64,000 nucleotides of DNA. Origin: Cercospora beticola (taxonomy: Eukaryota; Ascomycota; Dothideomycetes; Mycosphaerellales; Mycosphaerellaceae). Under the pieces are notes generated by a model that was not told the origin of the DNA, searched no databases, and saw nothing but the letters and a program-made list of their open reading frames with translations. The DNA lies in contig NC_088939.1 in NCBI RefSeq assembly GCF_033473495.1, positions 2,914,001 to 2,978,000 of the forward strand. The letters are read 5' to 3'. Positions 21,014 through 30,804 of the stretch are shown piece after piece (positions within the stretch are counted from its first letter, which is position 1; the number at the start of each line of letters is the position of its first letter). The position numbers were made by a program, and so were the translations under genes.

Positions 21014-21521
21014 GGAGGAGCGTGAGGAGCGTGTTTGATGAGTATGATGAAAAGTTCTGACCTGGGCAGGCAACAGGTCTGGAAGCAAAATCAGTGCCGT
21101 GTACAATGAAGAACAATGGCAGCATGGCTCAGCCAACGGAAGGCGAGCTACGATTCGATGCAACGATCGTCGCCATGAAATGCTTCGTGGCCTCGAACGC
21201 TGCCGTACGAACAAAGACCCGGAAGCACCATCTGTCTTGTAGCAGAGTCTCGTAGACAGCCGACACATGGTACTTTGCACATGCGCGTGACAAATCACTT
21301 TCTGATGACATGCTTACACCCCATAGTACACTCGATAATCTTGGTTTTCCGGCAGCTTGAACGATTACATGCCACATGCTACACGCAGATGTCAGTGCAT
21401 GGGCAGTGTCCTTGAAAACATAAGCTTGTTCACGAACACACCCTCCTATTCATCTCAAGTGTGAAAGTCATGGCTTTCCTCACTAAACTTGTGCGCCGAG
21501 AATCTCTCATAGTGAATCAAT
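21014..21521. other. intergenic
   Basis: 508 bp between CCT3 and the next plus-strand gene. No feature recognised. Confidence 0.4.
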
Positions 21522-22601
21522 GTGATACCGTTCACCAGTGCACTGTCACAGTCCTCCATTCACCTACTGTCATATGAAGCACAAGATAATAAATTTCTGT
21601 ATAGTTCACACTACGACCTCCACCTTCGCCAAATGGGCGGAAGTACTTCAGACAGCTTCTTCCTGCCTCGAGCATCACTGGACAAACTGTCAGGCCATCT
21701 CAAGGCGGGGAAGAACAGGATCATATCCCAGCTCAGCAGAACTGGACTCGAAGGCAACATGCCGAATCCACCCAATATCACCATTTTGGTCGACCCTCTC
21801 CGCGAACCCCCAAATTTCAATGCGGTAACTCGCGCCAGACGACACTTGCGTTCAATCGAGGCAATCCAGTCATGGCAGCCAGACCCAGACAGACTGTGGT
21901 TCCGCCACCCGCTCCTAGAAGGCAGGCCATTACCAGCACCACTGTCGATTCGAGCACCAGGACACGAGTACTTGGGTAGCAGAACTGTCCAGCGCAACGA
22001 CCAAATGCCTTTCCCCATCCCGGTACGAAACAGCAGCAGAGGGTTCGCCAACGAGCGCCGTGACAGCTTCGAGGTATTCGTAACATATGGCGGACCCGAC
22101 TACCCTACCCAAAACCCTTCGAGGCCTGCGTTAGGGGAACTTGCTGTCAATACTCAGCCACTCACCCATCGTCAACGCATGGTATCAAGCCAAGAATTAG
22201 GTCCACCACCTCGTTCTCGCCACGGTCGCCGCAACGCCATGACGATTGATCCGCAAGATCCTCACGGCTTCGACGGCTTCCATCATCGCCGCCACCCTTC
22301 CGTGACTGGCGATCCAGAACTACCTCCCTATCGTAGCCCTAGTGCGTACGCGAGAGATGTCGGAGGCTTGCCGCCTTCTTACGACGAGCTCTTTGGCCCT
22401 GCGCCGAGCACAGCTTCACCAGTTGAGTCGCGACCGCGTCTACCGCGGTATAGTAGCTTCGATGCTGGACGAGGTGCTGCACCGGGGCCGACGCAGTGCC
22501 CGGCTATGCGGATAGAAGTTACGTACGTGGAGCTCAGCAGACGGGGACGGACTACGGAGCGGAGGGTTAGGCTGGAGGCTGAGGAGAACACGGAAGGATA
22601 G
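21522..22601 (+). CDS. hypothetical protein with PPxY-type motifs
   Basis: Open frame of 359 codons, unrecognised. The start is uncertain; a Met at 21633 (MGGSTSDSFF) is a good alternative and would give 322 aa. The protein is rich in Pro, Arg and Ser and probably disordered. It contains LPPSYDELFG near the C-terminus and ELPPYRSP shortly before. P-P-x-Y in such a context is the ligand of WW domains of Rsp5-type ubiquitin ligases and of arrestin-like adaptors. The last 30 residues (MRIEVTYVELSRRGRTTERR) are more ordered-looking. No signal peptide or membrane segment. Treated as real because the frame is long in a region with no competing gene. Confidence 0.55.
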   Translation: MIPFTSALSQSSIHLLSYEAQDNKFLYSSHYDLHLRQMGGSTSDSFFLPRASLDKLSGHLKAGKNRIISQLSRTGLEGNMPNPPNITILVDPLREPPNFNAVTRARRHLRSIEAIQSWQPDPDRLWFRHPLLEGRPLPAPLSIRAPGHEYLGSRTVQRNDQMPFPIPVRNSSRGFANERRDSFEVFVTYGGPDYPTQNPSRPALGELAVNTQPLTHRQRMVSSQELGPPPRSRHGRRNAMTIDPQDPHGFDGFHHRRHPSVTGDPELPPYRSPSAYARDVGGLPPSYDELFGPAPSTASPVESRPRLPRYSSFDAGRGAAPGPTQCPAMRIEVTYVELSRRGRTTERRVRLEAEENTEG

Positions 22602-23446
22602 GAGAATGCAAGGCAGGCATGAGGTACATGCGCTAGTATGTCAGAAGGTTGTCTGTGGTACTTTCACCACCCTGCACCAAGTTCAGGGGCAGAGAAGTTT
22701 TTGTATGTTCGAAGAAAGAGGCGATCCTTTGCGACTGCTGTCGAAAAAGATATTCGGGGTTCAGTCAGCTCGTCGCGACACACTTTTAGTCGCGGCTACT
22801 CTTGTGAGCTGAGAAGCCTCGATCTCTCCAGAGAAAGATATATTTTCTAGCGATCGGATAGGGGGGTTGGCTGGAAATTGTCCTTAGGGCCAAGAGAACA
22901 GAATTTCTATAGAGCTCATCAGCACGCTAGATGGCTGAAAATCGATGATATCCGCGATTTCAACATGCTTGCAGGCTTAAAGGCACCAGACTTTTTGCAA
23001 GCGAATGGGTTCATGGCATTCATTCCTTGTTTGCTGCCGCTGTAAGACAGCAAGAGAACCTTTCTGGCGGTAGGGGACGTGCTTTGAGTCCGGATAAAAC
23101 GTCAGACTGGCTCTATGGCGTATCGATATGTGAGGATGTATTCAAAGCTTGACGGCTTGTGTTCTACGCATTTGAATTCGAGGTGTCTTCTGAACATGTA
23201 CCATTGCCGACTGAATAGAGCCGTCCCAAGATGAAGGCACGAATTGAAACTTGCGGGATCTGAGAAGGAAAGAGTAAAGCAGCCACATCTCTGCGTGACA
23301 ACAACGCTCTTACCATGACGCTAGCCAAAGCAATTGCCATAAACTCGTTCTTCCTCATAGCGAGAAGCATACATGTAAACAAACAACATCCAGTCCACAA
23401 AACATATCTCAGACGGAGTCTCGATAACAGCAACAACACACGTACG
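22602..23446. other. intergenic
   Basis: 845 bp without a supported gene; ORFs of 68-70 codons near 22606-22850 have no recognisable features. The 3' end lies in the promoter of the next plus-strand gene. Confidence 0.4.
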
Positions 23447-24196
23447 ATGGGTAACCCCATTCGGGTAGTTCGCGTCGCTTGTTCAGGAGAAGTCTCGGTC
23501 CGACACGTAAAGGAAGGCTTCGATTCGCAGAACGCTCACGAATTGCACCCGGTCTTCACCCAAGGACAGCTCAGTCCAGTGTCGGAATTGATGGGAGTAC
23601 CACTTCTTCTGATGAAAGTACGACCTTCGCTCCTTCGACCAAAAGATTCGGGCGAAGCGCCGTTGCAGTATGGGACAGAGATGGTTGGCGAATACTACAG
23701 CAATTCATTGGCAACAAGGCTGATGATGCGCTGCTACGAGTCGGCGGACGGAAAGAAGTCAATCGCACCACTCCCGGATTGGAAGGACAGCATTGGAATG
23801 GTGTTGGTGGCAAGAACAGACCGTAAAATACTTCATCCGACACATGTGAAATTGATGGCCGCGTTCCTGGATCTAATTTTCCATGAGGAGTATGGACCCA
23901 GAGACGAAGAAGACATGAAAAAGCGACTCAAGCCCGTGAATTTTCAGAACTTCTATTGGGCTACGCTTGTGAGTTTCCAGGGAGATCCAAAGACACGCAA
24001 CTTCAGGAACGCATTAGCCAAAGTTGGGCCGCCTTTCCCTCAAGGGTCGCTGGGTAGTGATGAGAAGATCGAGCAGACGAATGTCAAAGACAAACAGGAC
24101 GAATTTTCGTTGGACCCGGAATTCTGGTCTGATCCTAATCTGCCCAAAGGAAGCCCATCTTACAAAGACTCCCCACAGGAAAGGTCCATTGATTGA
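23447..24196 (+). CDS. hypothetical protein
   Basis: Unrecognised protein of 249 aa from Met at 23447 (MGNPIRVVRVACSGEVSVRH); the frame is open further upstream to 23315, but the sequence there is less protein-like. A compact N-terminal domain (VSELMGVPLLLMKVRPSLLR; YYSNSLATRLMMRCYES) is followed by a charged C-terminus. No signal peptide or transmembrane segment. The 3' end is doubtful: a possible 52-nt intron (24127-24178, weak donor GTCTGA, acceptor CACAG) would replace the last 23 residues by KGPLIEIDYNPGFHVTNDEI and more, ending at 24281. Confidence 0.55.
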   Translation: MGNPIRVVRVACSGEVSVRHVKEGFDSQNAHELHPVFTQGQLSPVSELMGVPLLLMKVRPSLLRPKDSGEAPLQYGTEMVGEYYSNSLATRLMMRCYESADGKKSIAPLPDWKDSIGMVLVARTDRKILHPTHVKLMAAFLDLIFHEEYGPRDEEDMKKRLKPVNFQNFYWATLVSFQGDPKTRNFRNALAKVGPPFPQGSLGSDEKIEQTNVKDKQDEFSLDPEFWSDPNLPKGSPSYKDSPQERSID

Positions 24197-24330
24197 GATC
24201 GATTACAATCCAGGCTTCCATGTCACGAATGATGAGATAGCTAAACGAGCAGTCGGAAAGATGCACGGTATTGTAGAGTAGCGCCGGGCACATCATCAGA
24301 AAGAATTGTATGTTCCCTCCAGATCACTTC

Positions 24331-25395
24331 TTAGAAAATGGCGATCGCTCCAGGAGGACTGCCTACGCCGCCACGGACGTTCAATGGTGCACTCGTCAAA
24401 AAGAACGTCCAACGACGTTCCTTTTCGCAAATCTTGCTCAGTTCTTCCAGATTCCACAGCTCGCCAATCGGCGTACCCCACTGCACCAACAACCATTCGT
24501 GCAACGTCCAGCCAGTCTCGAATGGCGGCGGCCAAGCCTCAAAAGCAATTGTATCACCAGCTACAGCCGCAAAGTGATGATCATACAGCCACCGCACAGT
24601 CGCCTCGTTGTTCTGGAGACCAATCGCAATAGAATTGTCCTGGGTCCCAGCTTTGCGATCCTGCGGCGAAGCATACTCGTGCCATTTCGTATATCCACTT
24701 CGAACAATTAGAATGTCTCCGACCCTTGGTACGGTGTTCTGCCACTTGAGGCAAGCATCGAGCTCGCTCACAGGTATCTCGTGTCTGGACACTGCGGAAG
24801 GAGGATCGCCATGTTTCTTCTCGTACCAGCTCAGCCAGTCTACCAGAATGCCTCTTCCTACGATTCCGCCTCGTTCACACCACTTGTGGATGCCGTTCCT
24901 GTCATTCTTCAAGGCCTCATCGTGGGACAGACCATTATAGTACATCTGAGTTGGCTGATGGGCAAAATGCTTCAACGAGTCCCACTGGGAGCCGCTCTGT
25001 GTGTTGAGATGCAGCTCATCGTCAAATCCTGCATGCTTTCCTTCTGACGCGGCTCGGGCATCGAGGACTTTGTGTTCCAGCTTTCTCCTTCCAAAACCCG
25101 GAAATTGAACATTGTCTGACAAGTTCCAATCTAGCTGGACATGTTGTCCGGTCTTGATCTCCTTTGAGGCTTGCTGTACGACTTCTGGTGTCAAGAGGTT
25201 CAGGGTTCCGATTTCATCCTTCACACCATTCTTATCCCAAAAGCTCCATGTGCATCCTTGGGGCTGACCTTCAACGCGTGGAATCTGATCGAACGCAGGA
25301 AATGTAAAGTGTGAAACGCCAGCTATGGAGTCGGAGATGGCAGAGAGCCGCTCTTTGGCACTCTGTATGACTGTACGTTGTTTACCTTCGGACAT
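24331..25395 (-). CDS. cyclase-family (kynurenine-formamidase-like) metal hydrolase
   Basis: Single exon, 354 aa from Met at 25395 (MSEGKQRTVIQSAKERLSAI); an upstream in-frame Met at 25434 adds 13 residues. Matches the fungal branch of the putative cyclase family (Pfam 'Cyclase', PF04199): DEIGTLNLLTPEVV, LNTQSGSQWDSLKHFAHQ, GGIVGRGILVDWLSWYEKKH, GDILIVRSGYTKWH and AVAGDTIAFEAWPPP. In bacterial kynurenine formamidase the metal motif is H-x-G-T-H-x-D; here SGSQWDSLKHF takes its place, the usual fungal variant. Reaction unknown; family members hydrolyse amides or lactone-like rings. It lies 30 kb from the 3-hydroxyanthranilate genes, so I do not link it to them. No signal peptide. Confidence 0.82.
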   Translation of the reverse strand: MSEGKQRTVIQSAKERLSAISDSIAGVSHFTFPAFDQIPRVEGQPQGCTWSFWDKNGVKDEIGTLNLLTPEVVQQASKEIKTGQHVQLDWNLSDNVQFPGFGRRKLEHKVLDARAASEGKHAGFDDELHLNTQSGSQWDSLKHFAHQPTQMYYNGLSHDEALKNDRNGIHKWCERGGIVGRGILVDWLSWYEKKHGDPPSAVSRHEIPVSELDACLKWQNTVPRVGDILIVRSGYTKWHEYASPQDRKAGTQDNSIAIGLQNNEATVRWLYDHHFAAVAGDTIAFEAWPPPFETGWTLHEWLLVQWGTPIGELWNLEELSKICEKERRWTFFLTSAPLNVRGGVGSPPGAIAIF

Positions 25396-25766
25396 TTTCC
25401 TGCTGTTTCTGCTGCTGCGAGCTGGACAAGTCACAAAGACACCTACCGTTCAAGACCTGGAGATGATGGGTAGTTATGTCAGTGGCAGGCGGGGCCTTCC
25501 TGCAGCTCTCGCGACCTCGGCTTGGCCATAGACATGTCGTGCATCGCGACAAAGCTGGCAAAGCATGATGAGGCGCGTCATGATGCCAGTTCTCATGCAA
25601 GAGTCTTGATGTGCATGTCTGCGTGTATTGTTTGTGAGCGAGTGAAGTCGGTGGCCGTGGTCCCGACGACGCGTGAACGACATCATGCTGACTCAGTCGC
25701 CACAGCAACATTGAGCCACAATCTTGAACTGCCAAGCCAAGACAGACATGCTCAGGACAACGAGCG
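25396..25766. promoter_or_regulatory. divergent promoter cyclase-family gene / lipase
   Basis: 371 bp between divergent starts; no defined site recognised. Confidence 0.3.
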
Positions 25767-27029
25767 ATGCTCATATTGCGACGAACCGTTCGCGTACGGG
25801 CGAATGGTTTATCGGATTATAAAGGTCTAGCAAGGCAAACATCATGTCTTCATAGCTCAACAGTATCCCGGAAACAGGCCGAGAAGACCAGAGCACCAGA
25901 GAACACGTCGGATCCTCGCATCACGAACGTCGAAGACCAGAAGAAATCCATCAATGATGAGAAAGGCGAGATCATAGAAGATGAATTCGCAGTTTTGAGG
26001 ACGAGTTACGATGCACCGAAGCATCCCATCATCCTAGCACATGGACTTCTTGGCTTCGATGAACTTCGACCACTTGGTCACGCGATACCGATTCGCGGAA
26101 TAGAATATTGGTACGGCATCAAAGAGGCTTTGGCGGCGAAGAATGTCGAAGTCATCACCGCTTCTGTGCCACCTTCTGGTAGGATCGAAGTTCGGGCGCA
26201 GAGACTTGCGGAGTCGATTGAGAGACAGGCGGGCGGGAAAGCAGTTAATATAATAGCGTAAGGCTGGCTCTTAATGTAGCAACTGAGAAAGTGCTAACGA
26301 TCTTCTAGACACAGCATGGTCAGAAATCCTCACCTCGCTGCAATGAATAAAATGCTGACATCATCTAGGGGTACGAACGATATGCATAATACTATTGGCC
26401 AACTCACTAACATCTACGCAGCGGCCTCGACGCTCGACACATGGTCTCACGACTCAAACCAGCAAACGTCAAAGTTCTCTCTCTAACCACAGTCGCAACC
26501 CCTCACCGCGGTTCCTCCTTCGCAGACTACATGTTCGAACGAATAGGCTACACGAACGTCCCGAAACTCTACAAAGTGCTCGAATTCTTCGGCATGGAGA
26601 CCGGTGCCTTCCGACAACTAACACTAAAGTACATGGCTGAGTCTTTCAACCCGCGCACGCCAGATCTCGAAGGCGTGAAATACTACTCCTATGGTGCTGC
26701 GTTCCAGCCACACTTCACTTCAGTGTTCAGGAAATCACACAACGTGATTGAGCCAGTTGAAGGCCAGAATGACGGGATGGTCTCTGTTGAGTCTAGCAAA
26801 TGGGGGACGTATAAAGGGACTCTGAACCATGTCAGTCATTTGGACTTGATCAATTGGACAAATCGGCTGAGGTGGTATTTCTGGCAATTGACAGGAAAGA
26901 AGAAGAAAAAGTGAGTCCTTCTGATATTCTGCGATATCGAATAATACTGGTACTGACAAGGCCTGCAGCTTCAACGCGATTGCGTTCTACCTGAGCATTG
27001 CAGATATGCTCGCAAAGGAGGGACTCTGA
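25767..27029 (+). CDS. triacylglycerol lipase, mitochondrial Tgl2-like
   Basis: Alpha/beta hydrolase. Exons 25767-26257, 26309-26318 (10 nt), 26369-26370 (2 nt), 26422-26910 and 26969-27029 give 350 aa. The oxyanion segment HPIILAHGLLGFDEL is followed by the nucleophile elbow AHSMGGLDAR (Ser166) and TTVATPHRGSSFADY. EGQNDGMVSVESSKWG supplies the acidic residue and NHVSHLDLI the catalytic His. The elbow can only be rebuilt with the two tiny exons: GC|A-CAC-AGC-ATG|GG|C-GGC. Each flanking intron has its own branch site (GCTAAC, GCTGAC, ACTAAC). The basic, acid-poor N-terminus (MLILRRTVRVRANG) suggests mitochondrial import, as for yeast Tgl2. An intron before the last exon joins KKKN to FNAIAFYLSIADML. 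Confidence 0.85.
26258..26421 (+). other. three introns and two micro-exons at the lipase nucleophile elbow
   Basis: Intron 26258-26308, exon 26309-26318, intron 26319-26368, exon 26369-26370, intron 26371-26421. Donors GTAAGG, GTCAGA and GTACGA; acceptors CTAG, CTAG and GCAG. Removing 26319-26421 as one intron, or skipping the 2-nt exon, breaks the GG of the GxSxGG motif and the frame. Confidence 0.6.
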
Positions 27030-27469
27030 AGCTTTGAGGCAGAGTCGAGGCTTTTTGTAAGATACGCCGCGATGCGGCAGGAGGTAGAGTAGAGTTGTCT
27101 TCAAGTATCCGCGAGCCGGACGCGCAGGGGCAATGGGTCCACGACAAGAACCTAGAAAGTCAGTGTAACAGTCGTACATAAAAAGCTACATGAATTGCAA
27201 TTGCACCATAATTCCACGCATCGACGGCTCGCTATTGCCTTTCATCAGACAATGCAGTCACTAAAGTGAACCTTCTTCATATCCATTTAGGGTTGGGCGT
27301 AGGTCGAGGAGAAACCACGCATACATGATCACGCACGGGTGAATGTATGAGGCTTGTCTCAGATGACATGTATGCAGTGCAGTGCAGTAGGTAGTAGGCA
27401 GGTATCTCGCATCAAAGCCTCCCAACCTCTATGCAAACTTCATCCTTCGCCCTTCCGTTACAGCCGCTC
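27030..27469. other. intergenic between convergent lipase and VMA10-like genes
   Basis: 440 bp holding both 3' UTRs. Short simple repeats (GTAGTAGGCAGG; GCAGTGCAGTGCAGTAGG) near 27374-27400; nothing else. Confidence 0.4.
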
Positions 27470-28149
27470 TTATGCCACAGGCTGATCCACCCGCTCGGGT
27501 ACCTGAGGTTGCACATCCATAACAGCCTTCAATAGATCCTCCACGACCTTGGGCCCGGTCTTCTTCCCAATGCCCTTGATCTCGTCCAACTTCTGATTCG
27601 TCTCCTTGTCCGCGTCTTCTTCGGCTTTCTTGTTGCCGGATGTGTGCTGCACGAGACACATGAATCGTCAGTGACACTGCTCTGAATGGTCGTGAATATG
27701 CATGGAGCAATATGTGTATGTACCTGCGACTCGAACTGCTTGAACTCCTCTTCTTTCTGGTTTCGGTACTCCCCGATTTCTTTTTGAGCTTCTGATCGGG
27801 CGTCCTTTACTCGTTTTGTTCGGTCTGTAGGTAGGAAGGACGAGGCGTTAGTAGGGAGGAACGTCATGCGCAATCGCAACGTGATTCAGGATCGTGGGTT
27901 CGGCGTACATTCTCTGGCTGTTTGGCACGTCAGTCGCTAGTCATGCCTGAAAATCCTGTTACAGCGTACCTTTCTGTACAATCTTCTGCGCCTCGCGTTC
28001 AGCCTAAGATCTTGATTAGAGCTAGTCGCAGCATGTGGGAATGTGGGTTCAGCGAACATCGAGCAGCGTCTGGATGCCTGCTGAGTTTTGGGCCGCCTGG
28101 AGCAATGTCAGTCCTGTTGTAGCATCACGAATGTATTCAACTATACCAT
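27470..28149 (-). CDS. VMA10: V-type ATPase subunit G
   Basis: Peripheral-stalk subunit of the vacuolar proton pump. Six exons (minus): 28149-28147 (ATG only), 28096-28058, 28003-27970, 27917-27909 (9 nt), 27824-27724, 27646-27470; 120 aa. The order rebuilds the family sequence: AAQNSAGIQTLLD, AEREAQKIVQK, ARE-Y, RTKRVKDARSEAQKEI, EYRNQKEEEFKQFES, HTSGNKKAEEDADKE and KVVEDLLKAVMDVQPQVPER. The length fits the family (about 115). Donors are variable (GTATAG, GTTCGC, GTACGC, GTACGC, GTACAT), but every join restores conserved residues in frame. The protein is one long coiled coil. It is divergent from PET117 with 191 bp between start codons, so the two probably share a promoter. Confidence 0.88.
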
Positions 28150-28340
28150 CTTGATTGAACAACGGCAAAGAGAGAGTGATTGCCTGTGGAATTGGTGGTC
28201 GATGTTGTATAGCGCCGTCGAGGTGGAGCTTGGGTGCAGTTGGCCTGTCTCGGATCGCGCCGAGACACGACACGAGGACATGACATCTTCCAACGCTTCT
28301 TCACTTTCAATCCTAGTCCATCTACGAATCAATCCTCACG
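28150..28340. promoter_or_regulatory. bidirectional promoter VMA10 / PET117
   Basis: 191 bp between divergent starts, compact enough to suggest co-regulated expression of two genes linked to energy-transducing membranes. Confidence 0.4.
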
Positions 28341-28645
28341 ATGTCGACCGCCGCGAAGCTAACGCTCGGAGGTACTATCGTCAGTGCCATTGGCATTGTG
28401 ATATTCGTGCATCGCCAGCAAAAAATTGATCAAGCAGTGAGAGCTACAGGATTGGCCGAAACCCTGGTACATTTTGCTAACTGTATATGCAGCTCATGCA
28501 TGCTGGTGTTATACGCGATATGGAACAACAAAGGATCAAAAGAGAACGACAGGCAGATTTTGAGATGCAGCGGCAGTTGGAGGAGCAATACAAAAAGCTG
28601 CAGAATGTCAGCGACAGCACAGATGGACAAGTCAAGGCCCGGTGA
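28341..28645 (+). CDS. PET117: cytochrome c oxidase assembly factor PET117
   Basis: Exons 28341-28436 and 28493-28645, 82 aa; the intron (GTGAGA donor, GCTAACTG branch, GCAG acceptor) joins KIDQA to LMHAGVIRDM. An N-terminal transmembrane helix (LTLGGTIVSAIGIVIFVH) is followed by a conserved VIRDMEQQ motif and a charged coiled coil, as in yeast Pet117, a small matrix-facing protein of the inner mitochondrial membrane that links heme A synthesis to complex IV assembly. The length agrees with the family. The longer unspliced frame to 28709 is an artefact of reading through the intron. Confidence 0.88.
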
Positions 28646-29372
28646 AGCCAGCATGGACACATACACCTATGGGCGCCTATTGCGAGATCGAGAGGTACAA
28701 TTGGCGTGAGAGGGGACACTTTGAGGCCTCAGAGGATGAATGAGCATCAGATCCGCGCCAGCGGTGACCTGTAAGATCCACACAAGCCGTACAGAAGGAG
28801 GCGCGTGGCAGCATCGACTGCACTATCAGAACTTCGCACCTCCTTACAGGTCGAAAAGTGCCGAGGTTGCGAGGTTCTGACGCCTGGTGGAGCTTCTTCC
28901 GCTGAAGATAAGGGCCCCAAGATGAGTACAACATTGGCCACTGTCTCCAGCTTCTCTGCTGCACAGAGACTTCTCCTCGAGGTACCTGTCTGCCCGAGAG
29001 CACTCTACCAGGAATCCATCTTTTGCAGATTGGATGTCGTGAGCAGCAACGAATGGGCCTATAGGGCATTGGAGGAGTGGGAGAACGAGGGCAGGATAGC
29101 CTGCTGTTCCTGCCGTGAAGGGGAGAGCAGCGAAGTGGTCGAGGTGATCTAGGGGTCGATGTGACCTTGCAATGAACAAGCCAGCTTCTTCAACCATTCT
29201 TGGTCTAGCCTGCTTCTGCAGCGGTGGTTCTAAAGCTATATCACCTTCTGCTGTCCTTCGCGAGCAACCTGCGCACCGCTGGGGCTCTTGTTCGTCTCTG
29301 ATACCAATCACATATGAGCACGACGCCCTCTTGCGGTCAGTGGCCACCGACTCTCCACGCCTATCTCTGCCT
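28646..29372. other. intergenic; overlapping frames on both strands, no supported gene
   Basis: 727 bp. A plus frame (28805-29152, 115 codons) and a minus frame (28844-29347, 167 codons) overlap; neither shows a domain, signal peptide or splice pattern I can defend. The minus frame is the longer and would be the first to test. Confidence 0.35.
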
Positions 29373-30461
29373 CTAGTTCAGCCTCGGATAGACTGCCACT
29401 CCAAGATCCTCGCACTCCGTCTCGACCATCTGGCCCCACAGCTTGTACTTCATGATGAACTCCATCATGTTCCCAATGTGGCTTCTGGCCGTTTCCTCGT
29501 CCATGTCATCGATCTTCTTTCCGAGCAACCAGTCTCGATCACTATCGAGTAGCCTCTCGTCCCACATGTCAGCCAGCCAGGGCGCCAGTGCTGGCTGGTT
29601 TTTCTCGACAGAGCCCCTCAAACTGTCGATTGCGCACCGAAACTGCCCATCGTGAGATTTGAGAAGGCCGCAGACGTACATGGCCGCTCTCTTGGCGATA
29701 TTGAGTGGGATGCTGCTCTTTTCTGGGATCAGAGAGGGATCGAGCTCCATGACTGCAGCATCAACGCCGCGCTTGAGCTTGAGCATAGCATTGTCTTCTG
29801 GCGAGTTACCGGGCTTGTCGTACAAGTAAAGGTCGTTCGGATATGGGGAAGGAGTGAAACGCGTATCATTGCGTGCTTGTTTCGCAGCTCGTTCGAGGAT
29901 TCTAGTCTTGAAGTCGCTGACTGCTTCGAGTGCTTCCTGACGTGCGGGGTTGAACCACTCGGTCTGCTTGCCTGAGCCCTTGACTGCGCCAGAGTTCTTA
30001 GGTTGGCCGAGGGGGCCCAGGTCGACTGGGCAGGTTGTTGCCTCTGTCTTCGTGGTATCACGCGCCCCGGCTTCTTCAACACCCCAGTGCCTCCTGTTCT
30101 CCTCTTCCCGGTCGATAGGGCTAGTGTCAGAGGACTCGGTCCCCTCTGTTGCCTTGGACGGGGCGAGCGACAGAGACTGATCGCTGCCAGCGTTGCTTTG
30201 CAAGTCAACGAGCTCACTGCACGTGCCATCGACGTTGGTCGCAGTGACAGGACCTGCGTCACTTGAGGTTTCGGTGTGACTGCTGCTTTCATCTTGACGC
30301 GGCTTTTTCTTCTTCTTGCGTGGCTTCGACAGGATCGGCGCGTGCTCCTCGGTGACGACTGAGGTCGAAGGCGGCTGGACCGGCGGCGCAATCGCTCCTG
30401 CCTGGGTGTTGATGGGCGAGCCGCTCTTCATTTTGGTCTTCTTGCCCTTCTTGGCTGCCAT
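29373..30461 (-). CDS. hypothetical protein, Lys-rich N-terminus with ordered C-terminal domain
   Basis: Single exon, 362 aa from Met at 30461 (MAAKKGKKTKMKSG); an upstream in-frame Met at 30506 adds 15 residues. The first 170 residues are disordered and carry a basic run KPRKKKKKPRQD that could be a nuclear or nucleolar signal. The last 170 residues look folded: WFNPARQEALEAVSDFKTRI, NDLYLYDKPGNSPEDNAMLK, IAKRAAMYVCGLLKSHDGQF, ARSHIGNMMEFIMKYKLWGQ. I do not recognise the family. No membrane segment. Confidence 0.6.
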   Translation of the reverse strand: MAAKKGKKTKMKSGSPINTQAGAIAPPVQPPSTSVVTEEHAPILSKPRKKKKKPRQDESSSHTETSSDAGPVTATNVDGTCSELVDLQSNAGSDQSLSLAPSKATEGTESSDTSPIDREEENRRHWGVEEAGARDTTKTEATTCPVDLGPLGQPKNSGAVKGSGKQTEWFNPARQEALEAVSDFKTRILERAAKQARNDTRFTPSPYPNDLYLYDKPGNSPEDNAMLKLKRGVDAAVMELDPSLIPEKSSIPLNIAKRAAMYVCGLLKSHDGQFRCAIDSLRGSVEKNQPALAPWLADMWDERLLDSDRDWLLGKKIDDMDEETARSHIGNMMEFIMKYKLWGQMVETECEDLGVAVYPRLN

Positions 30462-30804
30462 GTTCGTGCTGGCGCAGCAGGCTGTCGAGAACTCAAGCGA
30501 CTGCAAGTGTGTCTTCGCTTTGAGTGATCGGAGTTAGTTGAATGAAGTACATATGTGATGAGAAGCTTGTGGTGACTGCTTGAGTCGACTCGAAGCTGCG
30601 GCGCTAGCAAGTGACGCGCAGGGATCAGCAAACGGGGATGTGAATTAGGAAGCAACGTGTTTGTATTATTTCTGAATCTTTAGGTTGTCTCAAGCTCCTC
30701 GTTCACCCTCTTCATCCTGATATCTGCGCAGATATACAAGCTGCTTCTGAGATTTCCCATGCCATAGCGCCTGCCCTGTCCGCTGTTGTGTAGGTAGGAC
30801 GTCT
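30462..30804. other. intergenic
   Basis: 343 bp upstream of the Lys-rich protein gene. No feature recognised. Confidence 0.35.

Noticed and set aside
24331..25395. Cyclase-family gene as kynurenine formamidase of the 3-HAA cluster
   Set aside because: It is 30 kb away with many unrelated genes between, and its metal motif is the general fungal cyclase variant, not specific to formylkynurenine.
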